Assembly (NCBI GenBank): GCA_016193065.1
Contig: JACPSX010000138.1
Coordinates: 1-16,131, forward strand
Source of the DNA: Candidatus Tectimicrobiota bacterium
GTDB taxonomy: Bacteria; JACPSX01
Length of the DNA stretch: 16,131 nucleotides
Direction: 5' to 3'
This document shows, piece after piece, positions 6,368 through 14,285 of the stretch (the stretch's first letter is position 1; every line of letters begins with the position of its first letter). Both the position numbers and the translations under genes were made by a program. Under the pieces are notes generated by a model that was given only the letters and a program-made list of their open reading frames with translations, was not told the DNA's origin and ran no database searches.

Positions 6368-8077
6368 ATGCTCCGGGAACTGCGCATTTCAAACTTTGCG
6401 ACCATCGAGGACCTGGCTATGGAGTTCGGGCCGGGCCTGAACATCTTTACGGGGGAAACCGGGGCCGGAAAGTCCATTCTCATCGAAGCCCTGCAGCTTC
6501 TCCTCGGGCAGCGGGCTTCGACCACCTACATCCGCGATGGAGCCAGGCCCACCACTATTGAAGCCCTCTTTGAAGTTTCCGCCCCATCCCACCTGGGCGC
6601 CCAACTGCGGGATCTGGACATGGAGGGAAGCAGAGACGGAACGTTGGTGATCCGCAGAATCCTCTCTCCCGATGGCCGCAGCAAGGCCTACTGCAACGAG
6701 CACCTGACCACGCTGAGCACACTTCAGGCTCTGGGAAACTCGCTCGTGGAGATCCACGGACAGCACGAGCATCAGACCCTTCTCCATACAGACCAGCAGC
6801 GCGCCGTCCTGGACGAATACGGCGGGCTCCAGACCCTGCGCCAGCAATGGGCTTCCACCTTGGACCGCTACCACGAGATTTCCCGGCGCTGGCAGGACCT
6901 GGTAAACAGCGAGCGCCAGCGCGCCCAACGCTTGGACCTTTTGCGCTTCCAGAGCCAGGAGATCGACGGAGCAAACCTTCAGTCCGGGGAAGAGGAGGAA
7001 CTGCGGGGCGAGCGCCAGATCCTGCAGCATGCCCAGAAATTAGCCGAAGGGACCCGCACGATGTACATGGACCTCTACGAGGCGGAGGATTCTCTTCTGT
7101 CCCGGCTGCGCCGGGTTGCCGGGTCTCTCGGGGATATGGCCCGATTGGACCCCACTCTTTCTCCGACCCACCAGGAATGCGAGGCGGCCCTTTATCAGAT
7201 CGAGGAAGTGTCGCGGGCCTTGGGCCGCTACGGGGATCGGATCCGCCACGATCCGCACCGCCTCCAGGCCGTGGAAGACCGGCTGGCTCTCATCTCGGAT
7301 CTGAAGCGTAAATACGGAACCAGTATTCCCGAGATCCTCCAGTATCGGCAATCGATCCAAGAGGAACTCTTAGACTTGGAGAAAAGCGGGGAGGAGAGCG
7401 AAGCGCTACTCCGGGAGATCAACCTGCTGAAGGCTCAACTACGCGAGCAAGCGGCCGCTTTGTCCGGCCGGCGCCGGGAAAGTGCCCGCCAGATAGAGAT
7501 GGACATTGTTCGGGAGTTGGGAGAGCTGTGTATGGAGAAGGCGCAATTTCAGGTGCAAGTGACGGTTCTGCCCGCCGCAGACAGCCCCGTGACCTACGAA
7601 GGCCAACCCGTGCGGGCCACCCCCGGCGGGATCAACCATGTGGAATTCTTCTTTTCCGCCAACCCGGGGGAAGATCCAAAACCCCTAGCCAAGATTGCCT
7701 CGGGAGGGGAACTCTCCCGGGTCATGCTGGCTCTGAAAAATACCCTGGCCCGCGTGGATCGGACACCGGTTCTCATCTTTGACGAGGTGGACGCCGGGAT
7801 CAGCGGCCGGGTGGCCGAGAGCGTCGGGCGCAAGCTGAAGAGGGTGGCGGCTCACTCCCAGGTCTTCTGCATCACCCACCTGGCGCAAATTGCCAGTCAG
7901 GCCGACACCCATTTTCTGGTCATCAAGGAAACCCGCAAGGGGAGAAGCCTCACCCGGGTTCAATCCCTCACTTTGGAAGAACGAGTTGAAGAGATTGCCC
8001 GCATGTCCGGCGGCAAGAAGATCAGCGAAGCCACCCGCGAACACGCCCGCCAGATGCTGCGGGCCGGCTCCAAGTAG
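6368..8077 (+). CDS. recN: DNA repair protein RecN
   Basis: A 569-residue SMC-like ATPase that acts in double-strand-break repair in the cytoplasm; full length for the family. Walker A is GETGAGKS at 29-36, directly after the RecN-type start LRELRISNFATIEDLAMEF. The middle (about 150-380) is rich in Glu, Arg, Leu and Gln and fits the coiled-coil arms. The C-terminal head has the ABC signature SGGELSRVMLALK at 445-457 and Walker B LIFDEVDAGISGR with Asp472-Glu473, then CITHLAQIASQAD. ATG with a weak upstream AAGG-type site; translation may be coupled to nadK, 21 bases upstream. Confidence 0.97.
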   Translation: MLRELRISNFATIEDLAMEFGPGLNIFTGETGAGKSILIEALQLLLGQRASTTYIRDGARPTTIEALFEVSAPSHLGAQLRDLDMEGSRDGTLVIRRILSPDGRSKAYCNEHLTTLSTLQALGNSLVEIHGQHEHQTLLHTDQQRAVLDEYGGLQTLRQQWASTLDRYHEISRRWQDLVNSERQRAQRLDLLRFQSQEIDGANLQSGEEEELRGERQILQHAQKLAEGTRTMYMDLYEAEDSLLSRLRRVAGSLGDMARLDPTLSPTHQECEAALYQIEEVSRALGRYGDRIRHDPHRLQAVEDRLALISDLKRKYGTSIPEILQYRQSIQEELLDLEKSGEESEALLREINLLKAQLREQAAALSGRRRESARQIEMDIVRELGELCMEKAQFQVQVTVLPAADSPVTYEGQPVRATPGGINHVEFFFSANPGEDPKPLAKIASGGELSRVMLALKNTLARVDRTPVLIFDEVDAGISGRVAESVGRKLKRVAAHSQVFCITHLAQIASQADTHFLVIKETRKGRSLTRVQSLTLEERVEEIARMSGGKKISEATREHARQMLRAGSK

Positions 8078-8088
8078 CACACCCAGAG

Positions 8089-8131
8089 CGGGTACCCGCT
8101 TTGCGCACCCAAGACGGGTACCCGGGTTTTT
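8089..8131 (+). terminator. recN terminator made of two GGGTACCC palindromes
   Basis: CGGGTACCCG occurs at 8089-8098 and again at 8115-8124, followed by GGTTTTT to 8131. The two copies can pair as a 10-bp stem with a 16-base loop, or each can fold on itself. The T run gives termination in the recN direction. The site lies between converging genes (recN and the TrpB-like gene). Confidence 0.65.
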
Positions 8132-8141
8132 CAGCAGCTTG

Positions 8142-9515
8142 TCAGGAGACTTTGGGCAGGGACGCCAAATCCTTCAAAGCCCGGTCGATGGATTCCTGGG
8201 GAAGCTCGTAATCCTCCAGCTTCCCCGACAGGTACGCATCGTAAGCCCCCATGTCAAAGTGGCCGTGGCCGCTCAAGTTGAACAGGATCGTTTGGGCCTT
8301 CCCTTCCAGGCGGCAGCGCTCCGCTTCGTCAATGACCGCCCGGATCGCGTGGGCGCTCTCAGGAGCGGGGAGGATAGCCTCGGAGCGGGCAAAGGTGATT
8401 GCCGCCTCGAAAACCGGGTTCTGCAGGTAAGCCCGAGCCTCCACCAGCCCTTCCTTGACCAGTAAACAAACCAGGGGGCTGTCCCCATGATATCTGAGCC
8501 CCCCTGCATGAATCCCCGCTGGAACAAACTTGTGCCCCAGCGTGTACATGGCTACCAGGGGAGTTACCCCCACCGTGTCCCCGAAATCGTACGTATAGAC
8601 CCCTCGGGTCAGCGTCGGGCAGGCGGCCGGCTCCACGGCAATGGCCCGCAGTTGCTTGCCGTGAATTTTATCAGCCAGGAAGGGGAAGGACAGGCCGGCG
8701 AAATTGCTCCCCCCTCCGCAGCAGCCGATGACAATGTCGGGAGTCTCCCCCACGGCGGCAAGCTGTTTCTTGGCTTCCAAACCGATGACCGTCTGGTGGA
8801 GAAGCACGTGGTTGAGAACGCTCCCTAGCGAATAGTGCGTGTCGTCCCGCGTGGCCGCATCCTCAACCGCCTCACTGATGGCGATCCCCAGGCTGCCGGG
8901 AGAGTTGGGGTCCTCCGCCAGGATCTTTCGCCCCCCCTGAGTATCAGAACTTGGACTGGCAACCACCTTAGCCCCCCAAGTTTCCATCATGGAACGGCGA
9001 TAGGGTTTCTGATGATAGCTCACCTTCACCATGTAAACCTTGCACTCCAGCCCGAAGAAATTGCAGGCAAGGGCCAAGGCGCTGCCCCACTGGCCGGCTC
9101 CGGTTTCGGTACTGAGCCGCTTCACACCTTCCTTCTTATTGAAATAGGCTTGGGCAATGGCCGTGTTGGGCTTGTGGCTTCCGGCAGGGCTCACTCCCTC
9201 GTATTTGTAGTAGATCCGTGCCGGTGTTTTCAGCACTTCCTCCAGGCGCCGGGCCCGGTACAGAGGAGAAGGGCGCCAGAGGGTATAAATTTTGAGCACC
9301 TCTTCGGGGATATCGATCCAGCGTTCCTGGCTCACTTCCTGCAAGATCAATCCCATGGGGAAGAGCGGCGCCAGGTCATCCGGGCCGATGGGCTTCCCGG
9401 TGCCGGGATGAAGCGGGGGAGGAAGGGGACAGGGAAGATCCGCCGCAATGTTGTACCACTGCCGGGGAATCTCCTTTTCCTCGAGGAAAATTTTGGTGCT
9501 GGACGAATCTGCCAC
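8142..9515 (-). CDS. trpB: TrpB2-type tryptophan synthase beta chain-like PLP enzyme
   Basis: A 457-residue fold-type II PLP enzyme of the TrpB2 (TrpB-like) group, longer than classical TrpB (about 400). The cofactor lysine is Lys115 in GSHKPNTA, and the phosphate-binding loop is GCCGGGSN at 264-271. The segment [20 protein letters not shown] followed by [20 protein letters not shown] is characteristic of TrpB2. The GTG start has AAGGAGA eight bases before it. The family makes tryptophan from indole and serine; many TrpB2 proteins work without TrpA. No trpA or other trp genes are here. It is the last gene of a minus-strand group with an EutA-like protein and a cupin, so salvage of indole or a different beta-replacement substrate is possible. 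Confidence 0.92.
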   Translation of the reverse strand: MADSSSTKIFLEEKEIPRQWYNIAADLPCPLPPPLHPGTGKPIGPDDLAPLFPMGLILQEVSQERWIDIPEEVLKIYTLWRPSPLYRARRLEEVLKTPARIYYKYEGVSPAGSHKPNTAIAQAYFNKKEGVKRLSTETGAGQWGSALALACNFFGLECKVYMVKVSYHQKPYRRSMMETWGAKVVASPSSDTQGGRKILAEDPNSPGSLGIAISEAVEDAATRDDTHYSLGSVLNHVLLHQTVIGLEAKKQLAAVGETPDIVIGCCGGGSNFAGLSFPFLADKIHGKQLRAIAVEPAACPTLTRGVYTYDFGDTVGVTPLVAMYTLGHKFVPAGIHAGGLRYHGDSPLVCLLVKEGLVEARAYLQNPVFEAAITFARSEAILPAPESAHAIRAVIDEAERCRLEGKAQTILFNLSGHGHFDMGAYDAYLSGKLEDYELPQESIDRALKDLASLPKVS

Positions 9516-9613
9516 GGGAAATCTCCTTTCTTGTCAAGAGGGAGTATGGCAGCGAATGCCAGTGATCCAACAGCGCGGTTATCAACCGGTCTTTGCAGCC
9601 GGACAGGGTCTCT

Positions 9614-11125
9614 TCAGCGGAACAGAAGAGACTTGATGACCACCGGCACCACCCCCACGTTTTCGATCTCCCGACCGATGTCGATATAGTCGAAATCCCG
9701 CAGTTCCACCTGATCAATGGAGACCACGTGGGAATCAGGAGCAAACTCATGGACCAGCAGGCTGCCCACCAGCCCTCCCACATCCGAGTCAAACACCATG
9801 ATGACAGGGAACTGGCGGTGGAAGCTCTTGGACAACCCCTGGGCAATCCCGGCGGCCAAAGGCCGGATGAGACTGTAGTCGGGCCCGTGATCCCAGTGGA
9901 TGGCCAGGGCAACCGGTTTCTCTCCATCCACCAGGTCAAAGCGTCGCAGGGATCTTTCCACGGCCAGGGAGACTTCTTCCGTGGTCAACGCATCTCCATC
10001 CAGATCCAGAGAAACCACCTGGACATTGTGCATGGGGAGAAGGTGCGGGTGGGTGAGAAAAATCGTGTTGCCGCTCACCTGGATAGTGAATTGGGAGGCG
10101 CCGATGACGGTGGCCCGGATTCTCTCTTTGGGTTCCTCGAGAACCCAGTGGGACCGGCGCTCCAGGTGTTCACGGATGGAGCGGGAGAGGTGACGGCCCA
10201 GATCCCCAAAGTCGCGGGTCTCGTAACCGTAAATGTACTCGGAGACCCCGCCCGAGAAGGTGATGATCTCCGCTTCCCGGTTCCGCTGCGGGGGAGGAGT
10301 GATCATCAAGAACTCCAGATTCCCGGTGAAGGGCTTACCCTCCAGGTACTGAAACAGAAGATCAGCCTGAGCCCGGGCAAAGATCTCCTTCTGGCTCTCG
10401 TCAAGCTGCTGGTCCAGATCCAGATTCAGGCCCACGCTGGCGGCAATGGCCTTTCCCGCCTCCTCCAGCCGGACAATGCGGTTCGTGTTATCCACGGCGA
10501 CCAGCCGCGCGCCCAGATTCACCGCGCAGGTCTCCACGATTTCCCCGTGGCGGGCAATGGCCACCTTGGTAGTCCCCCCTCCCACGTCCACATTCATGAC
10601 CGCCTGGCTTATGCCGCCCCGGGGCCGGGAACGCTCCACGGCGCCCGCCCCGTAAGTCGACAGTACAGCCTCCAGGTTGGGTCCCGCGGTGGCACAGACG
10701 AATTTTCCGGCCTCCTTGGCAAACAGGCTGGCAATCGCCTCGGCGTTTTCCTTGCGGACGGCCTCCCCGGTGACGATCAGGGCGCCGGTGTCGATCTGGC
10801 CCGGTTCCAGATTTCCCGACCGGTACGCTTCGTTGATATAGCGCCCCAGATGTTCCGTGTCGATCGTGGTCGTAAAGCGCCCCAAATAGGGGGTCAGGAA
10901 CACGGGAGACTGGTGGCTCACTTCCCGCTTGATGATCACGTAGCGGCTGGACAGGGCCAAGCCTTGGCGTCGCAACACGATATCCGAGAACGTGAGGTGA
11001 GAGGTGGTGGAGCCGATATCGATCCCGACGCTCTTGAGCTCGATCCACTCCGGCGTGTTGCGGGACATGAGATCGAGGAGTTCACCGTCCTCGTCGTGAT
11101 CGTGGCCGACAGGTCCCCAATGCAT
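9614..11125 (-). CDS. eutA: EutA-like reactivating factor (ASKHA ATPase)
   Basis: A 503-residue protein of the EutA family. EutA uses ATP to remove damaged cobalamin from ethanolamine ammonia-lyase (EutBC) and so revive it. The sugar-kinase/Hsp70-type fold is visible: phosphate-1 loop SVGIDIGSTTSHLTFS (DIGSTT at 36-41), phosphate-2 loop MNVDVGGGTTKVAI (Asp180), and the EutA-like GALIVTGEAVRKENAEAIA and FSGGVSEYIYG. The N-terminus is acidic and His-rich (HDHDEDGE), possibly metal-binding. The ATG has AAGGAGAT at 5-6 bases. It starts 10 bases after the cupin stop, so the two share a transcript; trpB2 follows after 98 bases. No eutB or eutC is in the window, so its client enzyme is unknown. Confidence 0.85.
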   Translation of the reverse strand: MHWGPVGHDHDEDGELLDLMSRNTPEWIELKSVGIDIGSTTSHLTFSDIVLRRQGLALSSRYVIIKREVSHQSPVFLTPYLGRFTTTIDTEHLGRYINEAYRSGNLEPGQIDTGALIVTGEAVRKENAEAIASLFAKEAGKFVCATAGPNLEAVLSTYGAGAVERSRPRGGISQAVMNVDVGGGTTKVAIARHGEIVETCAVNLGARLVAVDNTNRIVRLEEAGKAIAASVGLNLDLDQQLDESQKEIFARAQADLLFQYLEGKPFTGNLEFLMITPPPQRNREAEIITFSGGVSEYIYGYETRDFGDLGRHLSRSIREHLERRSHWVLEEPKERIRATVIGASQFTIQVSGNTIFLTHPHLLPMHNVQVVSLDLDGDALTTEEVSLAVERSLRRFDLVDGEKPVALAIHWDHGPDYSLIRPLAAGIAQGLSKSFHRQFPVIMVFDSDVGGLVGSLLVHEFAPDSHVVSIDQVELRDFDYIDIGREIENVGVVPVVIKSLLFR

Positions 11126-11135
11126 GGCGATCTCC

Positions 11136-12064
11136 TTACTTGTGATCCTTCGGGGACCAGGTCACCTGGAAACCGTTTTTCGCGCACTCGCTCTTAAAGA
11201 GGGCGTAAACGTCTTCGTCCTCATCCTCATACTCGATCTGGTCGCCGCCGAGTTTCACGCTCTTGGCGAGCTTCTCTTCCTCGGGCGCCGTACAGAACTT
11301 GCGGCTCCCCCAGCGCAAGGCCAGGTAGCGGGCCGGCTCCTTGCCCGTGTTGAAGTGCTGGTGCCACCAGCGATCCGGAGGAACCACCATGCTTCCCGCG
11401 TCCCAATCGAATTTCTCTTTCTTGCTCCCCTCGGGCCACAGCAGGGAATAGCCGTGGCCGTTGAGAATGATCACGTGGGCCCCGGGTCCGTGGCGGTGCC
11501 CCTTCTTGTAAGTGCCCACGGGAAATTCCGAGATATGGGCGCACATGGTATTGTTGGCAATCTCGAACATGACGTTGGTGCCGCCCGCGCCCCGCTCCTT
11601 CCACTCCAGAAGCTTGAAGTTGTAAACGTCGGCAACAAAATTTGTGTCCCAAACGCGACCCGGGTACGACTGGCCTTTTCCGGAGAAGAAGTCGTCCTCC
11701 CCGCTGTAGCGGTCGGTGAAGACGAAGTCGTTCTGGAAGATGAAATCGTAGTTGTGGAACATGTTCAGGATCAGGGGCATGTTCGTGCAGCACAGGAAGC
11801 GGGCCGGTTTATCCCCGGAACCGTTGAAGTGCTGGTACCAGGTGTTTAGAGGAGGAGAAAAGAGGCTCCCCTCCTGCCACTCGAAGGTCTGCTTTTTGCC
11901 CCCCTCTTTCCACACGGAGGTGGCGCCCAGGGTTTCAAAGGGATGTTCTTCATATCCCGGACCCCAAAGCCCGAAATGCTGTCGATCCCCTCCTCCTTGA
12001 TAAACTTCTGATAGGAAGTGAGCCCCCCCAGCATGGGGGTTGATTGGCTGATTGAGGAAACCAC
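11136..12064 (-). pseudogene. Double-cupin protein gene broken by an out-of-frame deletion
   Basis: The gene starts at GTG 12064, six bases after a perfect AGGAGG, and encodes 46 residues ending NIPLKPW (Trp codon 11929-11927). The reading frame then shifts: the rest continues in another frame from 11927 as GATSVWKEGGKK and runs 263 residues to 11136. The second half has two repeated cupin parts. The first (KEGGKKQTFEWQEGSLFSPP ... TWYQHFNGSGDKPARFL) matches the second (PEGSKKEKFDWDAGSMVVPP ... WWHQHFNTGKEPARYL). The second copy has its upstream metal motif (GHRHGPGAHVIILNGHG), while the first has lost it at the shift point. By internal alignment about 49 codons are gone. A GTG at 11915 could in theory start the intact part, but it has no ribosome binding site. 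Cupins of this type may be oxygenases or isomerases; the substrate is unknown. A sequencing or assembly error is possible. Confidence 0.75.
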
Positions 12065-12102
12065 GAACTGCCTCCTTTCTGATCCTCTCCTCACTAAGCC
12101 GG

Positions 12103-12126
12103 AAAGGCAGAACAGTTGCCTTTTTT
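12103..12126 (+). terminator. Hairpin and T run in the cupin operon leader
   Basis: AAAGGCA (12103-12109), a 7-base loop and TGCCTTT (12117-12123) form a stem, with six T at 12121-12126. Read on the plus strand this is a terminator, though no plus-strand gene precedes it. On the minus strand it forms the same hairpin in the leader RNA but without a U run, between the promoter and the start codon. Confidence 0.45.
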
Positions 12127-12187
12127 AGACCTGATTGAGTGTTACGGAGAGGTCCACTTACGGGGAACCTTCGAAAAATCCCGCGCT

Positions 12188-12216
12188 AGTCTATAAATCC
12201 AGGGGCGGCATGTCAA
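12188..12216 (-). promoter_or_regulatory. Sigma-70 promoter of the cupin-eutA-trpB2 unit
   Basis: On the minus strand, a perfect TTGACA (12216-12211), a 17-base spacer and TAGACT (12193-12188, 4 of 6) form a good promoter. Transcription would start near 12181, leaving a leader of about 115 bases before the GTG at 12064. The leader contains a hairpin (12103-12123) and a strong AGGAGG site. Confidence 0.7.
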
Positions 12217-12288
12217 GAAGTTTATCCGCCTTTCCCCGCCAGTTTCTGCGGGTCCGCGGAAAGGGGCTGACTTCCCACCCTTCGCTTC

Positions 12289-12385
12289 CGGGTACCCGCC
12301 TTGCGGGTGTTCCGCAGCGACCCCTTCGGGGCGCCCCCGAGGATTCGATAAGGAAAGAAATTCCTCGGTGATAAACTGGGGGCGG
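12289..12385. repeat. Dispersed repeat element, copy B
   Basis: It starts with CGGGTACCCG (12289-12298), then TGCGG-GTGTT-CCGCA and CCCC-TTC-GGGG hairpins, then CCCCGAGGA (12335-12343), an 18-base A-rich loop and TCCTCGG (12362-12368), then TGATAAACTGGGGGCGG. It matches copy A (5311-5390) in order and in the GAGGA/TCCTC hairpin. It ends close to the stop of the aldolase-family gene and may help end that transcript. Confidence 0.65.
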
Positions 12386-12391
12386 ACGAGG

Positions 12392-13072
12392 TCAGGGAAC
12401 GGCGTTGCAGAGCGTCCACACCCGGCCAATGGCCCGCTCCTCAATGCGGTATTTGGTCAGGGCCTCTTCAATTTCCTGGGGGGTTAAGGCTTGGGGCTGT
12501 CCCAGGCTCCAGGCCAGGTGGAGCCGCTTGGCGTTCTCCTCCAGGATAACCGAGCCTCCCACCATCTCCTCGATCGACCGGCCCACCACTACAGCTCCGT
12601 GGTTGCGCAACATCAGGGCTCGGCAACTGCCCAGGGCCTGCGCCATGCGCTCCGCCTGCTCCGGGAAGACGATTAACTGGGGATCCTCAAAAAAGGGGAC
12701 CCCCCGGTGGAAGATCGCTGCCGCAATATAGACCAGTACGATGCGTTTTCCCGTGGTGGCAAAGGCAGTGGCAAAAGGGGGGTGGAAATGAGCCACAGCC
12801 CCCACATCGGGCCTGGCCCGGTAAACGGCGCTGTGGATGATGACCTCCGCGGGAGGATTCAGGTCGGGGCTTAAGGAGCGGCCGTCCGGAGAGACCTCCA
12901 CCAGGGACTCCGGCCGGACCTCACCGCTGGGGATTTCCTTGGGGTTGATCAAGAGCCGCCCGGTACCCGGAACCCTGGCGCTTAAATGTCCGTACGCATC
13001 CAGTATCCCCTCCCGGTAAAGGAAGCGGCAAGCCTTGGCCAGTTTGTCCCTGTGGAGTTCCCGTTCGTCCAT
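12392..13072 (-). CDS. Class II aldolase/adducin family protein
   Basis: A 226-residue zinc enzyme of the FucA/AraD fold, normal length. Expected metal ligands are visible: His95 and His97 in AVAHFHPPFATAFA and His158 in LRNHGAVVVG; Glu76 (PPAEVIIH) is in the place of the catalytic acid. The N-terminal CRFLYREGILDAYGHLSARVP is also typical. Family members are sugar-phosphate aldolases, epimerases or decarboxylases; the sequence does not choose between them, although the FHRGVPFFEDPQLI stretch recalls the decarboxylase-type branch. The ATG has AGGAGAG before it. It follows the dienelactone-hydrolase-like gene after 27 bases in the same direction, so they are probably co-transcribed. Confidence 0.9.
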   Translation of the reverse strand: MDERELHRDKLAKACRFLYREGILDAYGHLSARVPGTGRLLINPKEIPSGEVRPESLVEVSPDGRSLSPDLNPPAEVIIHSAVYRARPDVGAVAHFHPPFATAFATTGKRIVLVYIAAAIFHRGVPFFEDPQLIVFPEQAERMAQALGSCRALMLRNHGAVVVGRSIEEMVGGSVILEENAKRLHLAWSLGQPQALTPQEIEEALTKYRIEERAIGRVWTLCNAVP

Positions 13073-13099
13073 CGTTCTCTCCTATCCCTGCTTTACTCC

Positions 13100-13972
13100 T
13101 CAGCTCTGCAGATTCTTCTTTAGAAAAACCATAGCCCGGGCCCAGGCATCCCGGGCCGCTTCGGGATTATACCGGCTCGGATTGGTCTCGTTGTGGAAAG
13201 CGTGCTGGGCCCCCGGATAAATCTTGATCTCGTAGAGCTTGTTGTACTTTTTCAGAGCCTCCTCCAGCTCCGGAACCTTGGAGGTAATCCCGGTATCCCG
13301 TTCACCATAAATTCCAAGAATCGGCCCCGGCAGGTTGCGGACCAGATCAATGGGGTTTGGGTTGCGGCCGTAGAAGACCACCGTGGCCGCGAGCTCCCGG
13401 TTTTGGGTGGAGAACAGCAGGGAATTGGCCCCTCCCCAGCAAAATCCGATCACCCCGATCTTCCCGGGTATTACGGTGTCAAGCCCTTTGAGATAGGTGA
13501 AGCTCGACTGCAGATCCTTTATTAGATCCGTGCTGGTTAGTTTGTTGATTGCCGCAATGGCGTCGTCCGGGTTGGTAAATTTGTCAGTGCCGCCCGCCCG
13601 CGAGAGCAGATCCGGAGCCAGGGCCGCCATCCCCTCTTTGGCAGCCCGGCGGGCCACGTCCCGGATGTGATCGTTGATGCCGCGGTTCTCGTGGATGACG
13701 ATCAGTCCGCCCCTTTTTCCGGCCGCCTTCGGACGGCTCAGGTAGCCGTGCATGGTGAAGCCATCGCCGGGGTATTCAACTGCGGACGAAATCAGGTTCG
13801 GATCGTCCGGCTCCACGACGGCAGCCACCGCCGGGTTAAACCGCAGAGATTCCACCAGAGTCGTGGCAGCTGCCGTACTGCCCAGAAGAATCGCTCCCTT
13901 CTGAATGAAACTCCGGCGGCTAATTGCTCCTTCCCCGTACTGTTCTACCAAGTTCTCAATGCTCCCTTCCAT
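13100..13972 (-). CDS. Dienelactone hydrolase family protein with Tat signal
   Basis: A 290-residue alpha/beta hydrolase. Residues 18-51 form a Tat-type signal (SRRSFIQKGAILLG, twin Arg 19-20, then an AVA cleavage region), so it is probably exported folded to the periplasm. The mature part matches dienelactone hydrolase: Glu95 in HENRG, nucleophile Cys178 in GFCWGG, Asp226 in GERD and His257 in AQHAF, a full Cys-Asp-His triad plus the Glu switch. Classical enzymes open dienelactones in chlorocatechol breakdown and are cytoplasmic; exported relatives have mostly unknown substrates. The ATG follows AAGGAGG at a good distance. It leads a two-gene unit with the aldolase-family gene. Confidence 0.92.
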   Translation of the reverse strand: MEGSIENLVEQYGEGAISRRSFIQKGAILLGSTAAATTLVESLRFNPAVAAVVEPDDPNLISSAVEYPGDGFTMHGYLSRPKAAGKRGGLIVIHENRGINDHIRDVARRAAKEGMAALAPDLLSRAGGTDKFTNPDDAIAAINKLTSTDLIKDLQSSFTYLKGLDTVIPGKIGVIGFCWGGANSLLFSTQNRELAATVVFYGRNPNPIDLVRNLPGPILGIYGERDTGITSKVPELEEALKKYNKLYEIKIYPGAQHAFHNETNPSRYNPEAARDAWARAMVFLKKNLQS

Positions 13973-14285
13973 GTCCCCCTCCTTTTCAGCGACAAAGCCA
14001 TGAACTGCTTTTCCCCCAAAAACGAATTCGACTTTCTGCGAATATGAAAATAACTCTCCGGGAGAGCTTCCGGTTCCCGTGACAGTTTTCTATCCACCAC
14101 TGAGCTGGGCGGGTTCCGTGGCTCCTGGAGGAATCCACCCCACAGGAGAATTCCCCTCGGCGCCTGCCATGGGACGGTTTCAAAAGCGGGTACCCGCGAA
14201 AGTAAGGAAACCCCCGAACATTGTCAAGGGATTTGAGGCATAATGAGGATCGGTTGAAACGCAATACAGTTCATGGAGTGAAACG
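13973..14285. other. Divergent intergenic region with a GGGTACCC palindrome
   Basis: No gene. GCGGGTACCCGC (14186-14197) is a perfect 12-bp palindrome of the dispersed family. On the minus strand TTGACA (14227-14222), 17 bases, then TACTTT could serve the hydrolase gene, with a leader of over 200 bases. The -10 box is poor. On the plus strand TTGTCA (14221) and TAATGA (14241) are only 14 bases apart, so no promoter for the nucleoside hydrolase is convincing. Confidence 0.5.

Noticed and set aside
9523-9535. TTGACA-like box before trpB2 on the minus strand
   Set aside because: It lies too close to the start codon and has no -10 box after it.
9593-11197. Plus-strand frame of 534 codons
   Set aside because: It is antisense to the EutA-like gene, which has clear ATPase motifs; this frame has none.
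11124-11849. Plus-strand frame of 241 codons
   Set aside because: Antisense to the cupin gene; Val/Leu-rich shadow with no ribosome binding site.
11915-11930. Programmed ribosomal frameshift in the cupin gene
   Set aside because: There is no slippery sequence, and about 49 codons of the first cupin domain are missing, which a frameshift would not explain.
12955-12975. GGTACC in the aldolase-family gene as another repeat copy
   Set aside because: It lacks the outer G and C of GGGTACCC and the flanks, and it lies in conserved coding sequence.
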